NCBI GenBank assembly: GCA_024103495.1
Contig: JAGFIQ010000108.1
Span: 24,946 to 88,945 of the forward strand
Origin: Aridibacter famidurans
Lineage (GTDB): Bacteria; Acidobacteriota; Blastocatellia; Pyrinomonadales; Pyrinomonadaceae
Length of the DNA stretch: 64,000 nucleotides
Direction of reading: 5' to 3'
The position numbers were made by a program, and so were the translations under genes. How positions within the stretch are numbered: position 1 is the first letter of the stretch; each line of letters opens with the position of its first letter. This document shows positions 1-9,600 of this stretch, piece by piece. A model generated the notes under the pieces. It was not told the DNA's origin, did not search any database, and worked only from the letters and a program-made list of their open reading frames with translations.

Positions 1-531
1 GAGGACCAGAACCACATCTACTTCGAGGTCGACAACCGCCTGCTAATCACCCGTAAACTCTCGGGAACGTTCCCGAACTACGACATGGTGATCCCGAAGG
101 ACAACGACAAGCGAGCCGAGTTCGATTCGAACGAGATGAAGGACGCGGTGGCCCGTGTGTCGCTGATGGCAGACGAAAGGACTCGGTCGGTAAAGCTCAA
201 GATCAAAGAGAACGAGATCGAAGTTACGGCGCACTCCTCGGAGGAAGGCGAGGCTGTCGAACGGGTCGATGCAGTTTACGAAGGACCGGAAACCGAGATC
301 GGATTCAATGCGCAGTATCTTCAGGACTTTCTTTCGGTCGCGTCCACTGTCGGGGCGGAGGCCTCGGAAACGGAGCAGGAAACCGACGGCGAGAAGGTAA
401 TGGTCCGGGAGACCGGCGGATCGCCGCTGATCTCGTTCGAGTTCAAGAACAGCAACGGCCAGGTGCAGATGCGTATTGCGGGCGAGTCCGACTACGAATA
501 CCAGTACGTCGTGATGCCTCTGAGGATATGA
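1..531 (+). CDS. dnaN: DNA polymerase III beta subunit (sliding clamp), C-terminal part
   Basis: The reading frame is open from the first base, so the gene starts upstream of the window. About 176 residues of the processivity clamp remain, covering the end of domain 2 and all of domain 3. Family hallmarks are the FPNYD segment near residue 25, the NAQYLQDFLS segment and the terminal VMPLRI tail that contacts DnaN-binding partners. The clamp encircles DNA and tethers the replicative polymerase. A small acidic insertion (residues about 120-132, rich in E, T and D) sits in the last domain. recF, often adjacent to dnaN, is 59 kb away here on the same strand. The identification is firm; only the N-terminus is missing. 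Confidence 0.93.
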   Translation, partial: EDQNHIYFEVDNRLLITRKLSGTFPNYDMVIPKDNDKRAEFDSNEMKDAVARVSLMADERTRSVKLKIKENEIEVTAHSSEEGEAVERVDAVYEGPETEIGFNAQYLQDFLSVASTVGAEASETEQETDGEKVMVRETGGSPLISFEFKNSNGQVQMRIAGESDYEYQYVVMPLRI

Positions 532-565
532 TCGCGGAGTCCCGGGAAAGGCCTCCTCTCCTCAT

Positions 566-1309
566 ATGAAGCAATGCCCGAAATGCGGTAATACCTACAC
601 AGACGAGACGCTCAGTTTCTGTCTTACGGACGGAGCTGTGCTGGACGACCTTAACGGTCCTGACACGGAACCGATCCCTGCGGCTGAAACACTTGACAAT
701 GCCCGCGTAAAGATAGACATTCCCGACCGTGAACAGACGACTGCCGGCGCGGTTTCCGGGACGTCAGTCGGGTCCGGGACCGCGCGGAGCGGTGTTAACA
801 TTAAGATCGTCGTGGCGATCATCGTCACACTGCTGTTCCTCACCGCCCTTACTTCCACGGTAGCGGTCTATTTCTTCTTCATCAGTTCTAATGGAAACGC
901 GGGACTTCCGGCGGGTGAAAACAAAAACGACAACCCTGAAGTTGAGGAACTAAAGCAGAGGATAGAGGAGCTAAGCAACCGGCTCGAGAACGGTTCGGAT
1001 GCCGACCTGGACCCTGAAGAAGTCCCTCTGCCGATCCCTGAGGAAGAACCGCCGTACGACGAGGACCCGGAGTACGACGAAGAGGTCATCAAGCGCGTGA
1101 ACTCGCCGGGCGACGGGTTTCTCGCACTTCGCGACCGGCCGAGCGCCAGTTCCGGAGAAAGGCTTGCGAAGATCCCGCACGGCGACATTGTCGTGATGGA
1201 AAGCTGTCAGTCGAACACGCAGACGATCGGCGGGAGGACGGGCCGATGGTGCCGCGTCCGCTGGGAAGGAAGGACCGGATGGGTGTTCGATGTGTGGCTG
1301 ACGGACTGA
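566..1309 (+). CDS. Zinc-ribbon membrane protein with C-terminal bacterial SH3 domain
   Basis: This 247-residue protein begins with a CPKCG...CLTDG zinc ribbon (residues 4-21). A polar linker leads to one membrane helix (about 86-106), then a short coiled coil (about 125-142), an acidic Pro/Glu stretch (about 147-170) and an SH3-like domain (about 178-247, LALRDRPS...GRWCRVRWEGRTGWVF). SH3b domains usually bind peptidoglycan or peptides, so the likely topology is a cytoplasmic ribbon with the SH3 domain outside the membrane. The gene starts 34 bases after dnaN and could be cotranscribed with it. The specific role is unknown; the architecture is common in Acidobacteriota. Confidence 0.8.
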   Translation: MKQCPKCGNTYTDETLSFCLTDGAVLDDLNGPDTEPIPAAETLDNARVKIDIPDREQTTAGAVSGTSVGSGTARSGVNIKIVVAIIVTLLFLTALTSTVAVYFFFISSNGNAGLPAGENKNDNPEVEELKQRIEELSNRLENGSDADLDPEEVPLPIPEEEPPYDEDPEYDEEVIKRVNSPGDGFLALRDRPSASSGERLAKIPHGDIVVMESCQSNTQTIGGRTGRWCRVRWEGRTGWVFDVWLTD

Positions 1310-1481
1310 ACATTGACCAGGGACCAGGGACCAAGGAACATGGATCAATGAGGAGCGCCATCGGCCCGACATGTTACTAGCAATTCGCGTCCGCCCGGAT
1401 GTATGAAGCAGATCGATAACCGCCAGCCACCGACATCATTCTGAATCCGAGCCGCGTTAGCGTCGGCACCGCATTGGCAAA

Positions 1482-1787
1482 ATGGATACAGACAAATATT
1501 GGACCGGCTTAGCCGATGTAGTCTCCGATTACATTCCTTCGAATGCGAAAGGAGCCATCTATCGAGTCTTGACGTTTTCAGAGAGTTACGACGAGTTCGT
1601 GGAAAAGGTAAGGACAATATTGAAGAAATCCGGCGACATTCTACTCGTGATCGAAGAGCCTGAACTCCTTAAAGATTTTCTGACTCATGACTTCGTATCT
1701 GACGATCATGAGATCTGGGACCTGATGGAACAAGCGGCAAAGAAGCCCCAGGATGTGGTTTGTGGCGACTTGGAACTGTATCGATGA
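1482..1787 (+). CDS. Small hypothetical protein (101 aa)
   Basis: An acidic, soluble protein of 101 residues with no signal peptide or membrane segment. Its start (MDTDKYWTGLADVV) and predicted alpha/beta pattern resemble small immunity-type proteins, but I recognise no family. It is flanked on both sides by repeat-rich spacer DNA and has no operon partner. Codon use looks less GC-biased than the neighbours, which fits acquisition. The ORF is plausible because it is compact and follows a gene-free gap, but its function is unknown. Confidence 0.5.
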   Translation: MDTDKYWTGLADVVSDYIPSNAKGAIYRVLTFSESYDEFVEKVRTILKKSGDILLVIEEPELLKDFLTHDFVSDDHEIWDLMEQAAKKPQDVVCGDLELYR

Positions 1788-1984
1788 CAGGTCCGGAATT
1801 CGATCAGGTTTGAGGCAGGATCGAGACTCATACCGCCGCTAACGCGGCTCAACTATGTATTCCGATCACTCCCCACACTGCGCCTTCGGCTCGTGTGGGG
1901 CTAGTAATATGACGTCCGCTTCGCGGACTCCAAGGATGCACCCAGACGAATACTTGACCTTCGTCACTTCTAGACTATCAGTCC
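1788..1984. repeat. Gene-free spacer with GC-rich hairpin repeat
   Basis: At 1871-1932 there is a hairpin (CCCCACACTGCGCCTTCGG paired with its CGTGTGGGG arm) followed by a second one (GTCCGCTTCGCGGAC). The same two-hairpin layout recurs at 58698-58754 and, on the other strand, at 54009-54057 and 54159-54207. No convincing gene is seen. Confidence 0.6.
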
Positions 1985-3106
1985 TCAGTCCTCCGCAGAC
2001 AGTAGCTCCGTGTAAAGCGTCTTCAGGCTCATCATCATTCGGTCGATCGAATAGTTCCCTTCGGCAAAGTCCCCCGCTTCTCTTGCCCGTTTCTCTCTGA
2101 GTTTCCTGCTCTTGATCAGCGAAAGCAGCTTGTTCGCGAGCTCCTCTTCGTCGCCTCGCATAAAGATCTCCGCGCGCTTTCCTCCGTCCGTCATCTCTGC
2201 CAGAAGGTCTGTGTCCGAAACGACCGAAGGAAGGCCGAGCATCATGGCCTCCGCTACCGAAAGCGGCGCCGATCCGTTATCTGCCGAATAAACGAACAGG
2301 TCCATCGAAGAAAGCACACGGTCCGAATCCGCGATGTCGGTGACGAAGAGAACGCGGTCTCCTATCCCGGCCTCGTCGCAAAATTCAGCGCATTGCGCCA
2401 GCACGAACTCTCCATCTTCACCGACGGATCCGGCAAACACGAATCTCGCCTTCTCGTGCTTGTCCATCACCCTCGGAAGAGCCCGGCAGACCGTCATATG
2501 GTCGATCCCGGAAGAATCAAACGGCGCCCTCATCCCTATAAGAATGTGATCGTCGTTCAACCCGAGTTCTTTCCGGAACGTCCCTCCGTGTGACGTGAGC
2601 CTGCCGCGATCGATGCCGGGGGGTACGAAGAAGAAGTTCTTTCGGGTGTCGATACCGGACACTCTCAGCATCGCGAAGGCGGCCCGAGTCGGAAGCAGGA
2701 CGGCGTCCGATATCCTGGCTGCCGATTTGAGGCCGAACCTGTCGGAGACCTCCGGCTTATCGAAGTGCTGGTCCTGGAGATGGAGGATTCGCTTCAATGG
2801 GCCGCCCGCGACGGAAGCTATCCTTGCGAGAAACGCTTCGCCGACTCCGAACGCGTGGACGATCTCGATCTTCTGGTCGCGGATAACGTTTCGGAGACAG
2901 TACGCGCTGTTGAGGTCGAGCGAAGACTCACTTTCAAGCCTGTAGAACGCAGATGCGTGCAGTTCGAAGGCGTCTTCAAGTTCTCCGGGACCAAAGGCGG
3001 CAACGGAAACGTCAAGCCCGAATCGCCGGGCGTTCCGGCATATGTCGAGCGCGAGCGTTCCCGAGTCCCTTTCGTCGGGCCTGAAAAGGATCAGAAGTAC
3101 TCTCAT
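1985..3106 (-). CDS. Glycosyltransferase family 4 protein
   Basis: A 373-residue GT-B fold enzyme. The N-terminal lobe starts MRVLLILFRPDERDSG. The C-terminal lobe carries the GT4 donor-binding signature, seen as SSMDLFVYSADNGSAPLSVAEAMMLGLPSVVSD (residues about 272-305, with the usual E-x7-E replaced by a Ser/Ala-Glu variant). Such enzymes transfer a sugar from a nucleotide donor to a lipid or polysaccharide acceptor at the inner membrane. The gene stands alone, convergent with the upstream small ORF. A second GT4 is at 34689-35840. Acceptor and sugar cannot be inferred. Confidence 0.8.
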   Translation of the reverse strand: MRVLLILFRPDERDSGTLALDICRNARRFGLDVSVAAFGPGELEDAFELHASAFYRLESESSLDLNSAYCLRNVIRDQKIEIVHAFGVGEAFLARIASVAGGPLKRILHLQDQHFDKPEVSDRFGLKSAARISDAVLLPTRAAFAMLRVSGIDTRKNFFFVPPGIDRGRLTSHGGTFRKELGLNDDHILIGMRAPFDSSGIDHMTVCRALPRVMDKHEKARFVFAGSVGEDGEFVLAQCAEFCDEAGIGDRVLFVTDIADSDRVLSSMDLFVYSADNGSAPLSVAEAMMLGLPSVVSDTDLLAEMTDGGKRAEIFMRGDEEELANKLLSLIKSRKLREKRAREAGDFAEGNYSIDRMMMSLKTLYTELLSAED

Positions 3107-3191
3107 AGGCGCTGTCGGAAGGCGCCAACATCTTAGCGTAACTCGTTTTGAAATTGTAGGGAGACGTGGAGGCCGTTGAACCGCGATGAAT

Positions 3192-3314
3192 CTTCTTCTT
3201 TGCGGAACTTTGAGTCTTCGCGCCTTTGCGGGAACTCCCTTGTCTTAAATCAGCGAGATCCGATTCGAGAACCAAGACTTTCGCAAAGCCGCCAAGCCGC
3301 AAAGTAGCGCAAAG
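3192..3314. repeat. CTTTGCG-type palindromic repeat, copy 1
   Basis: The left arm (from 3192, TTCTTCTTTGCGGAACTTTG) and right arm (to 3314, TCGCAAAGCCGCCAAGCCGC) are imperfect inverted complements separated by about 40 bases, so the RNA could fold into a long hairpin. Two further copies lie at 3861-3983 and 4027-4151. Confidence 0.75.
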
Positions 3315-3319
3315 TATAT

Positions 3320-3802
3320 TCATGCTGCGTTGCTAGCAGGAACGAACTTCGGCTGTAGGATCTCCTCGACCGCCCGGGAGCGGAAATCGAAGATGTAGCG
3401 CAGTTCCCGCCTTACATACCAATGCGCGAGGTCGCCGAAAGGCTCTAGCGGCAGGCGGTACCTGACCCGGTCGGTGATCTTTGTCCTGTCTTTGCCGAGC
3501 CCTCTGAACGTGTGGCGATGGATCCACTGGGTGTACGGGCTCTTCAGCGCTTCGTCTGTGAACGAGAAGGGCGGTTCCCATTCGGAAATAAGGGTCTTCC
3601 AAATCATAGGAACGCCGCGGAGTTTCAGACGGTAATCGATCAGCGTTCCTTCGCCTATCTCGATCGGCTCAGGAGTCGTGATCCGGAAGTTCAGTTCGGG
3701 AGGCGTGATGCGCTCTAGATTCCTCGCGTCGGCGAAGAACTCGAATGTTTCTTCGATCGGGAGATCGATCACCTGTGTTCTTTCGAGGATGTGTTCTGCC
3801 AT
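3320..3802 (-). CDS. SRPBCC (START/Bet v1-like) family protein
   Basis: About 160 residues with the family's N-terminal strand and helix (VIDLPIEETFEFFADARNLERITPP, residues about 11-35) and the late IFDFRSRAVEEIL helix. SRPBCC proteins are small hydrophobic-ligand-binding domains. This subtype, with L-x-I-x-P and W...RHTF elements, often sits near NAD-epimerase or cell-surface genes, and its ligand is unknown. I use the ATG at 3802 rather than the TTG at 3808. The gene is monocistronic and flanked on both sides by copies of the CTTTGCG palindrome. Confidence 0.78.
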   Translation of the reverse strand: MAEHILERTQVIDLPIEETFEFFADARNLERITPPELNFRITTPEPIEIGEGTLIDYRLKLRGVPMIWKTLISEWEPPFSFTDEALKSPYTQWIHRHTFRGLGKDRTKITDRVRYRLPLEPFGDLAHWYVRRELRYIFDFRSRAVEEILQPKFVPASNAA

Positions 3803-3860
3803 TGACAATTAATTCGCACGGTTCTCATCAGAGGATTCATGAAACCATCTGTTCTTTAGG

Positions 3861-3983
3861 TTCTTCTTTGCGGAACTTTGCGCCTCAGCGCCTTTGCGGC
3901 AGGTCTTCAGTCTTAACGGATAAGCCCGCTAGAAGAAAAAGCGACTCTCGCAAAGTCGCCAAGCCGCCAAGTGCCGCAAAGAA
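3861..3983. repeat. CTTTGCG-type palindromic repeat, copy 2
   Basis: Second copy of the element. The left arm contains TTCTTCTTTGCGGAACTTTG and the right arm TCGCAAAGTCGCCAAGCCGC. Together with copy 3 it fills the 390-base gene-free gap between the SRPBCC and permease genes; no ORF there looks real. Confidence 0.75.
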
Positions 3984-4026
3984 ACCGGAACTAAGTTCTC
4001 AAGCGATCTTCGATTCCTTTTGAAAT

Positions 4027-4151
4027 CTTCTTCTTTGCGTAACTTTGCGTCTTAGCGCCTTTGCGGGAGGTCTTCAGTCTCGGTCAACGGAGCTTTGGGG
4101 TGAAACAGGAGACTCTCGCAAAGACGCAAAGCCGCCAAGCACCGCAAAGAG
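4027..4151. repeat. CTTTGCG-type palindromic repeat, copy 3
   Basis: Third copy. The left arm contains CTTTGCGTAACTTTGCGTCT and the right arm CTCGCAAAGACGCAAAGCCG. It ends shortly before the stop codon of the permease and may act as a transcript-end hairpin for it. Confidence 0.75.
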
Positions 4152-4198
4152 AAAGGCTGCCCAGAACGGACAGCCTTGTGATCTTTGACGACAGAGAA

Positions 4199-6073
4199 CT
4201 ACTCCTCTTCTTCCTTAAGCTCTTCAGCCGCGTCCGGCGGCGGAGGCCCGTCGGCCGGGAGAGGCTCATTCTCGGCCTTGTTCAGATTGCTGTTCTTGTA
4301 TCCGTAGAAGAAGTAGATCAGCAGACCTATCGCGAGCCAGATCCCGAACCTTTCCCAGTTCGTGATCCCGAGCTCCGTCATAAGATACCCGCACGACAGG
4401 AGCCCGAGGCAAGGGATCAGCGAAATGTTCTTCCAGAGACTCGCGCCCACGATGCCAGCCGCAACCAGCAGATAGACCGTCATCGGGATCTTGTGCGAAA
4501 GCGCCCTGAGCCAGCTCTCGTCTCCCTCCGGAACCACGCTGAAGAAATCGGAGAACATCGTCGGGTTGAAATAATAGACGGTGAAAAGCACCGCGAGAAG
4601 CAGCGGCAGAAGGATGAACCTCGAGTTGATATGCGGCACGAACCGCTTCGATCCCTCGAACTCCTTGTCCTTCACAAGCATGCCCGCGCAGACCAGCACG
4701 AACGCGAACAGGGTCCCGATCACCGTCAGGTCCGTAACCTCCTCCAGGTTCATGAACAGCGCCGGGATCGCGACGACGAGTCCCGTGATGATCGTCGAGA
4801 ACCAGGGCGTCTTGAACTTCGGATGGATCGAAGAGAATATCTTCGGCAGAAGGCCGTCGCGGCTCATCGCCATCCACAGTCTCGGCTGTCCGAGCTGGAA
4901 AACCAGGAACACCGTTCCGATGGCGATCACCGCGCTGACCGCGATCACCTGGGCCACCCAAGGAATGTTCACGCCTTCCGGACCGAAGACGAACGCCAGC
5001 GGATCGCCGACGTTCAGGAACTTGTAGCTGACCATTCCCGTCAGGACCAGCGCCAGCGCGACATACAGAACGGTACAGATCACAAGCGAGAGGATCATCG
5101 CCTTCGGGAGGTCGCGGTGCGGGTCCTTCGCTTCTTCAGCGGTGGTCGCAAGCGCGTCGAATCCGATGTACGCGAAGAAGACGCCGGCGACGCCCTTCAG
5201 GATTCCCTCAACCCCGTTCGGAGCGAACGGCGACCAGTTCTCCGGCTGTACGTAGTTGAATCCGAGCGAGATCACGAGAAGGATGATCCCTATCTTCAGG
5301 ATCGTCATCACGTTCGCGGCGAGTTTCGATTCCCGAATTCCTATGAACACGAGCGTCGTGATGAAGAACGTGATCATCAACGCAGGAAGATCGACCACGA
5401 CGTGCCAGCCTCCGACGACCGGGGCCGAGTTCCAGGCTGCGTAAGCTTCTACGACCCGAGGGGTCAACCCTTCGGAGATCTGCCCGAGCGCGTCGCCGCT
5501 CATATTTCGCATAGCCTCGAGCGTCTGGCCCTGCGCTATCGCGCCCTCGATCACCTTGTGGCTGTCCTCGAAGGTCCTCGAAGCCGTAAGGTAGTCCATC
5601 GTGAGGTACGCCGGAATATTGATCCCGTATCCGCGCAACATTCCTGTGAAATAGTCCGACCAGGAGATCGCCACCGCGATGTTCCCGATCGCGTACTCGA
5701 CGATCAGGTCCCATCCGATGATCCACGCGATGAGCTCGCCCATCGAAGCGTATGTATATGTATATGCCGATCCCGCGATCGGTATCCGCGACGCGAACTC
5801 TGCATAGCAGAGCGCGGCGAACCCGCAGGCGATCGCGGAAAAGACGAAGAGAAATATCACCGCCGGTCCGCCGTCGTACGACGCCTGGCCGACCATCGCG
5901 AAGATGCCGGCTCCGATGATCGCCGCGATGCCCAGCATCGTCAGGTCGAACAATCCGAGCGACCTTCTGAGGTGCGTACCGCCTTCCAGTTCGCTGAAAT
6001 CGTGAGCCGTGAATCCTGCCGCCGCGTCCGCCTTGATCTGCTCGATGGATTTCTTGCGGAATAGATTTCTCAT
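4199..6073 (-). CDS. APC-family amino-acid permease (cationic amino-acid transporter type)
   Basis: A 624-residue multipass inner-membrane protein. The first helix carries the APC signature GIAAIIGAGIFAMVG (residues about 48-62), the helix-breaking substrate/Na+ site, followed by IPIAGSAYTYTYASMGELIAW (about 98-118). The length and extended C-terminal membrane region (about 13-14 helices) match the CAT/YfnA branch, which takes up basic or broad-range amino acids. An insert at about 160-215 lies in an extracytoplasmic loop. The C-tail is Pro- and Glu-rich. It stands alone, transcribed away from the GDT1-like gene. Confidence 0.88.
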   Translation of the reverse strand: MRNLFRKKSIEQIKADAAAGFTAHDFSELEGGTHLRRSLGLFDLTMLGIAAIIGAGIFAMVGQASYDGGPAVIFLFVFSAIACGFAALCYAEFASRIPIAGSAYTYTYASMGELIAWIIGWDLIVEYAIGNIAVAISWSDYFTGMLRGYGINIPAYLTMDYLTASRTFEDSHKVIEGAIAQGQTLEAMRNMSGDALGQISEGLTPRVVEAYAAWNSAPVVGGWHVVVDLPALMITFFITTLVFIGIRESKLAANVMTILKIGIILLVISLGFNYVQPENWSPFAPNGVEGILKGVAGVFFAYIGFDALATTAEEAKDPHRDLPKAMILSLVICTVLYVALALVLTGMVSYKFLNVGDPLAFVFGPEGVNIPWVAQVIAVSAVIAIGTVFLVFQLGQPRLWMAMSRDGLLPKIFSSIHPKFKTPWFSTIITGLVVAIPALFMNLEEVTDLTVIGTLFAFVLVCAGMLVKDKEFEGSKRFVPHINSRFILLPLLLAVLFTVYYFNPTMFSDFFSVVPEGDESWLRALSHKIPMTVYLLVAAGIVGASLWKNISLIPCLGLLSCGYLMTELGITNWERFGIWLAIGLLIYFFYGYKNSNLNKAENEPLPADGPPPPDAAEELKEEEE

Positions 6074-6287
6074 AGTCTTTTCCTTTACGGGTACGAGAGA
6101 TGTTTCGAAATACGAGGGAGAAACTGTCGGAGAAGCTGAATTTGCCTGTGAATTTTAACCGAAAACCGTGGAATTGCAACAGATTGGGAAACAAAGACAC
6201 GTCCTTTCGGACGCCTGCTGACAGTTTAGGCGTGAACGGGTTAGAATTGACGGTAACCTCGACAGACACTCGGGAGCACATTTAACG

Positions 6288-6560
6288 ATGGAATGGAAGA
6301 TCTTTTGGACCGCATTTGCCACACTTTTTCTTGCTGAACTGGGCGACAAGACCCAGCTAGCCGTCTTCGCGATGACCGCGAAGACCAAGGCGATCGTTTC
6401 GGTATTTCTTGGGGCTTCGCTTGCGCTTGTTATCGTTACTCTGCTGGGGGCCCTGGCGGGAGGGTTCGTTTCTCAGTACATTCCGGCCGAGTGGGTTCAG
6501 AGAGTCGCCGCGGTCCTGTTCATCGCGGTCGGAGTCCTTATGCTGTTCGGTAAGATCTGA
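6288..6560 (+). CDS. Half-size GDT1/TMEM165 (UPF0016) membrane protein
   Basis: At 90 residues this is a single UPF0016 repeat, with three predicted membrane helices and the invariant E-L-G-D-K-T motif at residues 17-22. Family members are cation/proton exchangers linked to Mn2+ or Ca2+ homeostasis. Most bacterial members (for example MneA-type proteins) have two such repeats. A one-repeat version would need to work as a homo- or heterodimer. No partner half is visible in this window. The gene is 43 bases upstream of the large secreted protein gene. Confidence 0.85.
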   Translation: MEWKIFWTAFATLFLAELGDKTQLAVFAMTAKTKAIVSVFLGASLALVIVTLLGALAGGFVSQYIPAEWVQRVAAVLFIAVGVLMLFGKI

Positions 6561-6602
6561 GGTTTTGGATGAGTTTTCCCTCCTGAAGATCGATCCGCGG
6601 AT

Positions 6603-9600
6603 ATGCGAAAAACCAAAGCGATCGCAGCGGCTGTTTTCTGTGTTTCGGCGCTCATCGCCGCTTCTTTCGACCTGTTCGAAACCCGTGGTTCCGCGCGGCA
6701 GGAAGATTCGAGGGTCTTCCGCGAGCTGCGTCCGGTATTCGTCCCGGCTTTCGCAAGCGGGGTGTCGGTCCCGGTCCGGGATCTGGCGCCCGCCGTTCCC
6801 GAATCGTGGAAAAAGAGCGGAAAGATGGGCCGTGCGGAACAGCAGGCGCGCGAGGTGCCGAACAGGATACCGTTTCGAAAACAGGTCGAGAACGCGATAC
6901 CTGACACGGAACGCCCGGTCGGCACAATTGCCGGCGCGCCGATGCCTGCTCCGTCGGTTTCTTTTGAGGGCCTGAGCTCCAACGACAATTTCGCCGCTTA
7001 TGGATTCCGGATCGTTCCGCCGGACACAATAGGAGACGTAGGGCCCTCGCATTACGTCCAGGCGGCGAACGCTCTGTTCAGGGTCTTCGACAAGGCGGGA
7101 AACCCAGTAACGCCGCCACTGAAGATGTCCAGCCTGTTCGCTTCACTGGGCACGAACTGCTCGACCCGCGACGACGGAGATCCGATCGTTCTGCACGACC
7201 CGCTTGCCGACCGCTGGATCCTTAGTCAGTTCTGCAAGGCTTTCCCGCCGTTCCGCCAGATGATCGCCGTTTCGAAGACCTCCGATCCGGCGGGCGACTA
7301 CTACGTCTACGAGTTCGTGATGCCGAACGTGAAGCTCAACGATTATCCGAAGCTGGCGGTCTGGTCGGACGCGATCTATATGACGACCGACGAGTTCTAC
7401 GGAAGCGAATACGCCGGCACGGGCGTGTTCGCCTTCGATCGTGAAAAACTCCTGTCGGGAGATCCTTCCGCGGGTTTCATCTATTTCGACCTTGCCTCGC
7501 CGACGACAATGAGGATCGGAGGCCTGCTGCCGGTCGATCTCGACGGCATCGTTCCGCCTCCTGCCGATTCGCCCGGTATGTTTCTCGGATACACCGCAAC
7601 GGAATACGGCGATGCTGCAGACACCGTAAGGCTGTTTGAGTTCGAAGCGGATTTCGCAAGTCCGGCGGATTCGACCTTTTCAGAAGCTTCGGGATCTCCT
7701 TTCGCGGTGCCTTCGTTCGATCCGACCAGTAATCCGGGCCGTGATGACGTTCCCCAGCCGGTTCCCGGTGCCAAGCTCGATTCGCAAAGCGACCGGCTGA
7801 TGTATCGCGCCGCATACACGAATCGCTCGGTCGCTGATTCGATCGTCGTTAATCAGACGGTGCGCATCTCCGAAACCGGCGCGCCGTACGTCGGCGCGGT
7901 TCGCGTGCACATACTCGAGAGGCCCTCCGGCGGCGAATTCGCCATTCGCGAATCCACCACTCTCGGAGATACCGACACGAGCAGGTTCATGGCTGCGGCG
8001 GCTCAAGACCGGGAAGGAAATCTCGCCGTCGGGTACAGCACGTCTAACGGCGAAAAACGGCCGGCGATAGTTTATTCGGGCAAGCTTGAAAGCGATCCGC
8101 CCGGGGTCTTCAGGCCTGAGACGGCATTGATAGAAGGGGACGGCGTACAGACTGCGTTCGGATTCCGGTGGGGAGACTACACGGGACTGAGCCCGGACCC
8201 TTCGGACGGATGCACTTTCTGGATCACGAACCAGTATTACTCCGCCGAGAGCCAGGCCGAGAGCCCCTTCGGCTGGCTGACCAGGATCGGATCATTCCGA
8301 TTTCCGGAATGCGAAACTTCTCAGCCGGCATCGCTTTCCGGTACGGTGTCCGATTCGGACACCGGGCTTCCTATCGAAGGCGCGGTCGTCTCGCTCGAGC
8401 GCGGCCTCCGAAGAACCAGCAGCTCCGGCGGGGACTACGGACCGTTCGCGCTTCCCGCGGGAAGCTACACCGCCTCGGTGACGGCACGCGGCTATCTCCC
8501 GGGCACTGCGATGGTCGACGTATCATCAGGCGTATCTCTGGAGAGGGATTTCTCTCTCGAGCCGACGGCAGTGATCGAAGATTCGCCGATCGGGATAGTT
8601 TCGGAATCCTGTTCGACCAACGGCGCGGTCGAACCGGGCGAAAGGGCCACCGTTGCGATACCTCTGCGAAATACCGGCGCGCGGGAAGTCTCCGATCTTG
8701 TCGTTTCGCTCGCGGAGGGCGCAGGCATTGAAGAGCCCTCACCGCCACAAAGCTACGGTGCGCTGCCTGCGGGAGGCGGCCCCGTAACCAGAGACTTCTC
8801 GTTCACCGCGTCTTCGGGACTCAAGTGCGGTGCGGTCATTAGGCTGAACCTGATCCTTTCAGACGGCGATCTGCAGCTTGGAACAGTGTCGATCGATCTG
8901 CGGGCGGGCAAAGAAAAGATCGCATTTTCCGAAGGGTTTGATTCGGTGCAGTCTCAGGGACTTCCCGTAGGATGGACCACGTCAGCTGAAGGAGCGCAAC
9001 TCGAATGGACCGTAAGTTCCCAACGCGCTGATTCGGGAAGGTATTCGGTTTTCTCGCCGTCCCCCAGGCAGGTCGGACTCAACGAGCTCGTGACCCCGCC
9101 GATCGCGATCGGAACTCAGGAAGCGGAACTCAGGTTCCGAAACTGGTACGAACTTGAGACGACGTTCCTCCGCAACCGGCTCTATGACGGTTCTGTTCTC
9201 GAGATCAAGATCGGCTCTGGCGACTGGCAGGACATACTGGACGCCGGCGGGTCATTTCGATCCGGAGGTTATGATCTCGGACTGATCGATTCCTGCTGTC
9301 AGAATCCGCTCGGCGGACGGCCGGGGTGGTCCGGACGGAGCGGGATAAACCAGGAATCGGAGTTCATCGATTCGGTCGTTTCGCTACCGCCGGCCGCGGC
9401 CGGCAGCGAGGTCCGGTTCAGATGGCGTATCGGAACCGACATCGGGTCTTTTCGTGAAGGGCAGTACCTCGACGACATAACCGTCTCCGACGGCTATGTT
9501 TGCGACTGTGCCGATCAATCCGCCGGGACGGCGCTGTTCGATTTCGACGGAGACGGCAAGACCGACGCTTCGGTGTTCGAAGCGACAGATGAAACGTCAC

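Noticed and set aside
532..565. Replication origin next to dnaN
   Set aside because: No DnaA-box cluster or AT-rich unwinding region was seen in the short gap.
4061..6064. 667-codon open frame on the plus strand
   Set aside because: It is antisense to the amino-acid permease; its product is an Arg/Asp/Glu-rich low-complexity string typical of GC-rich antisense frames.
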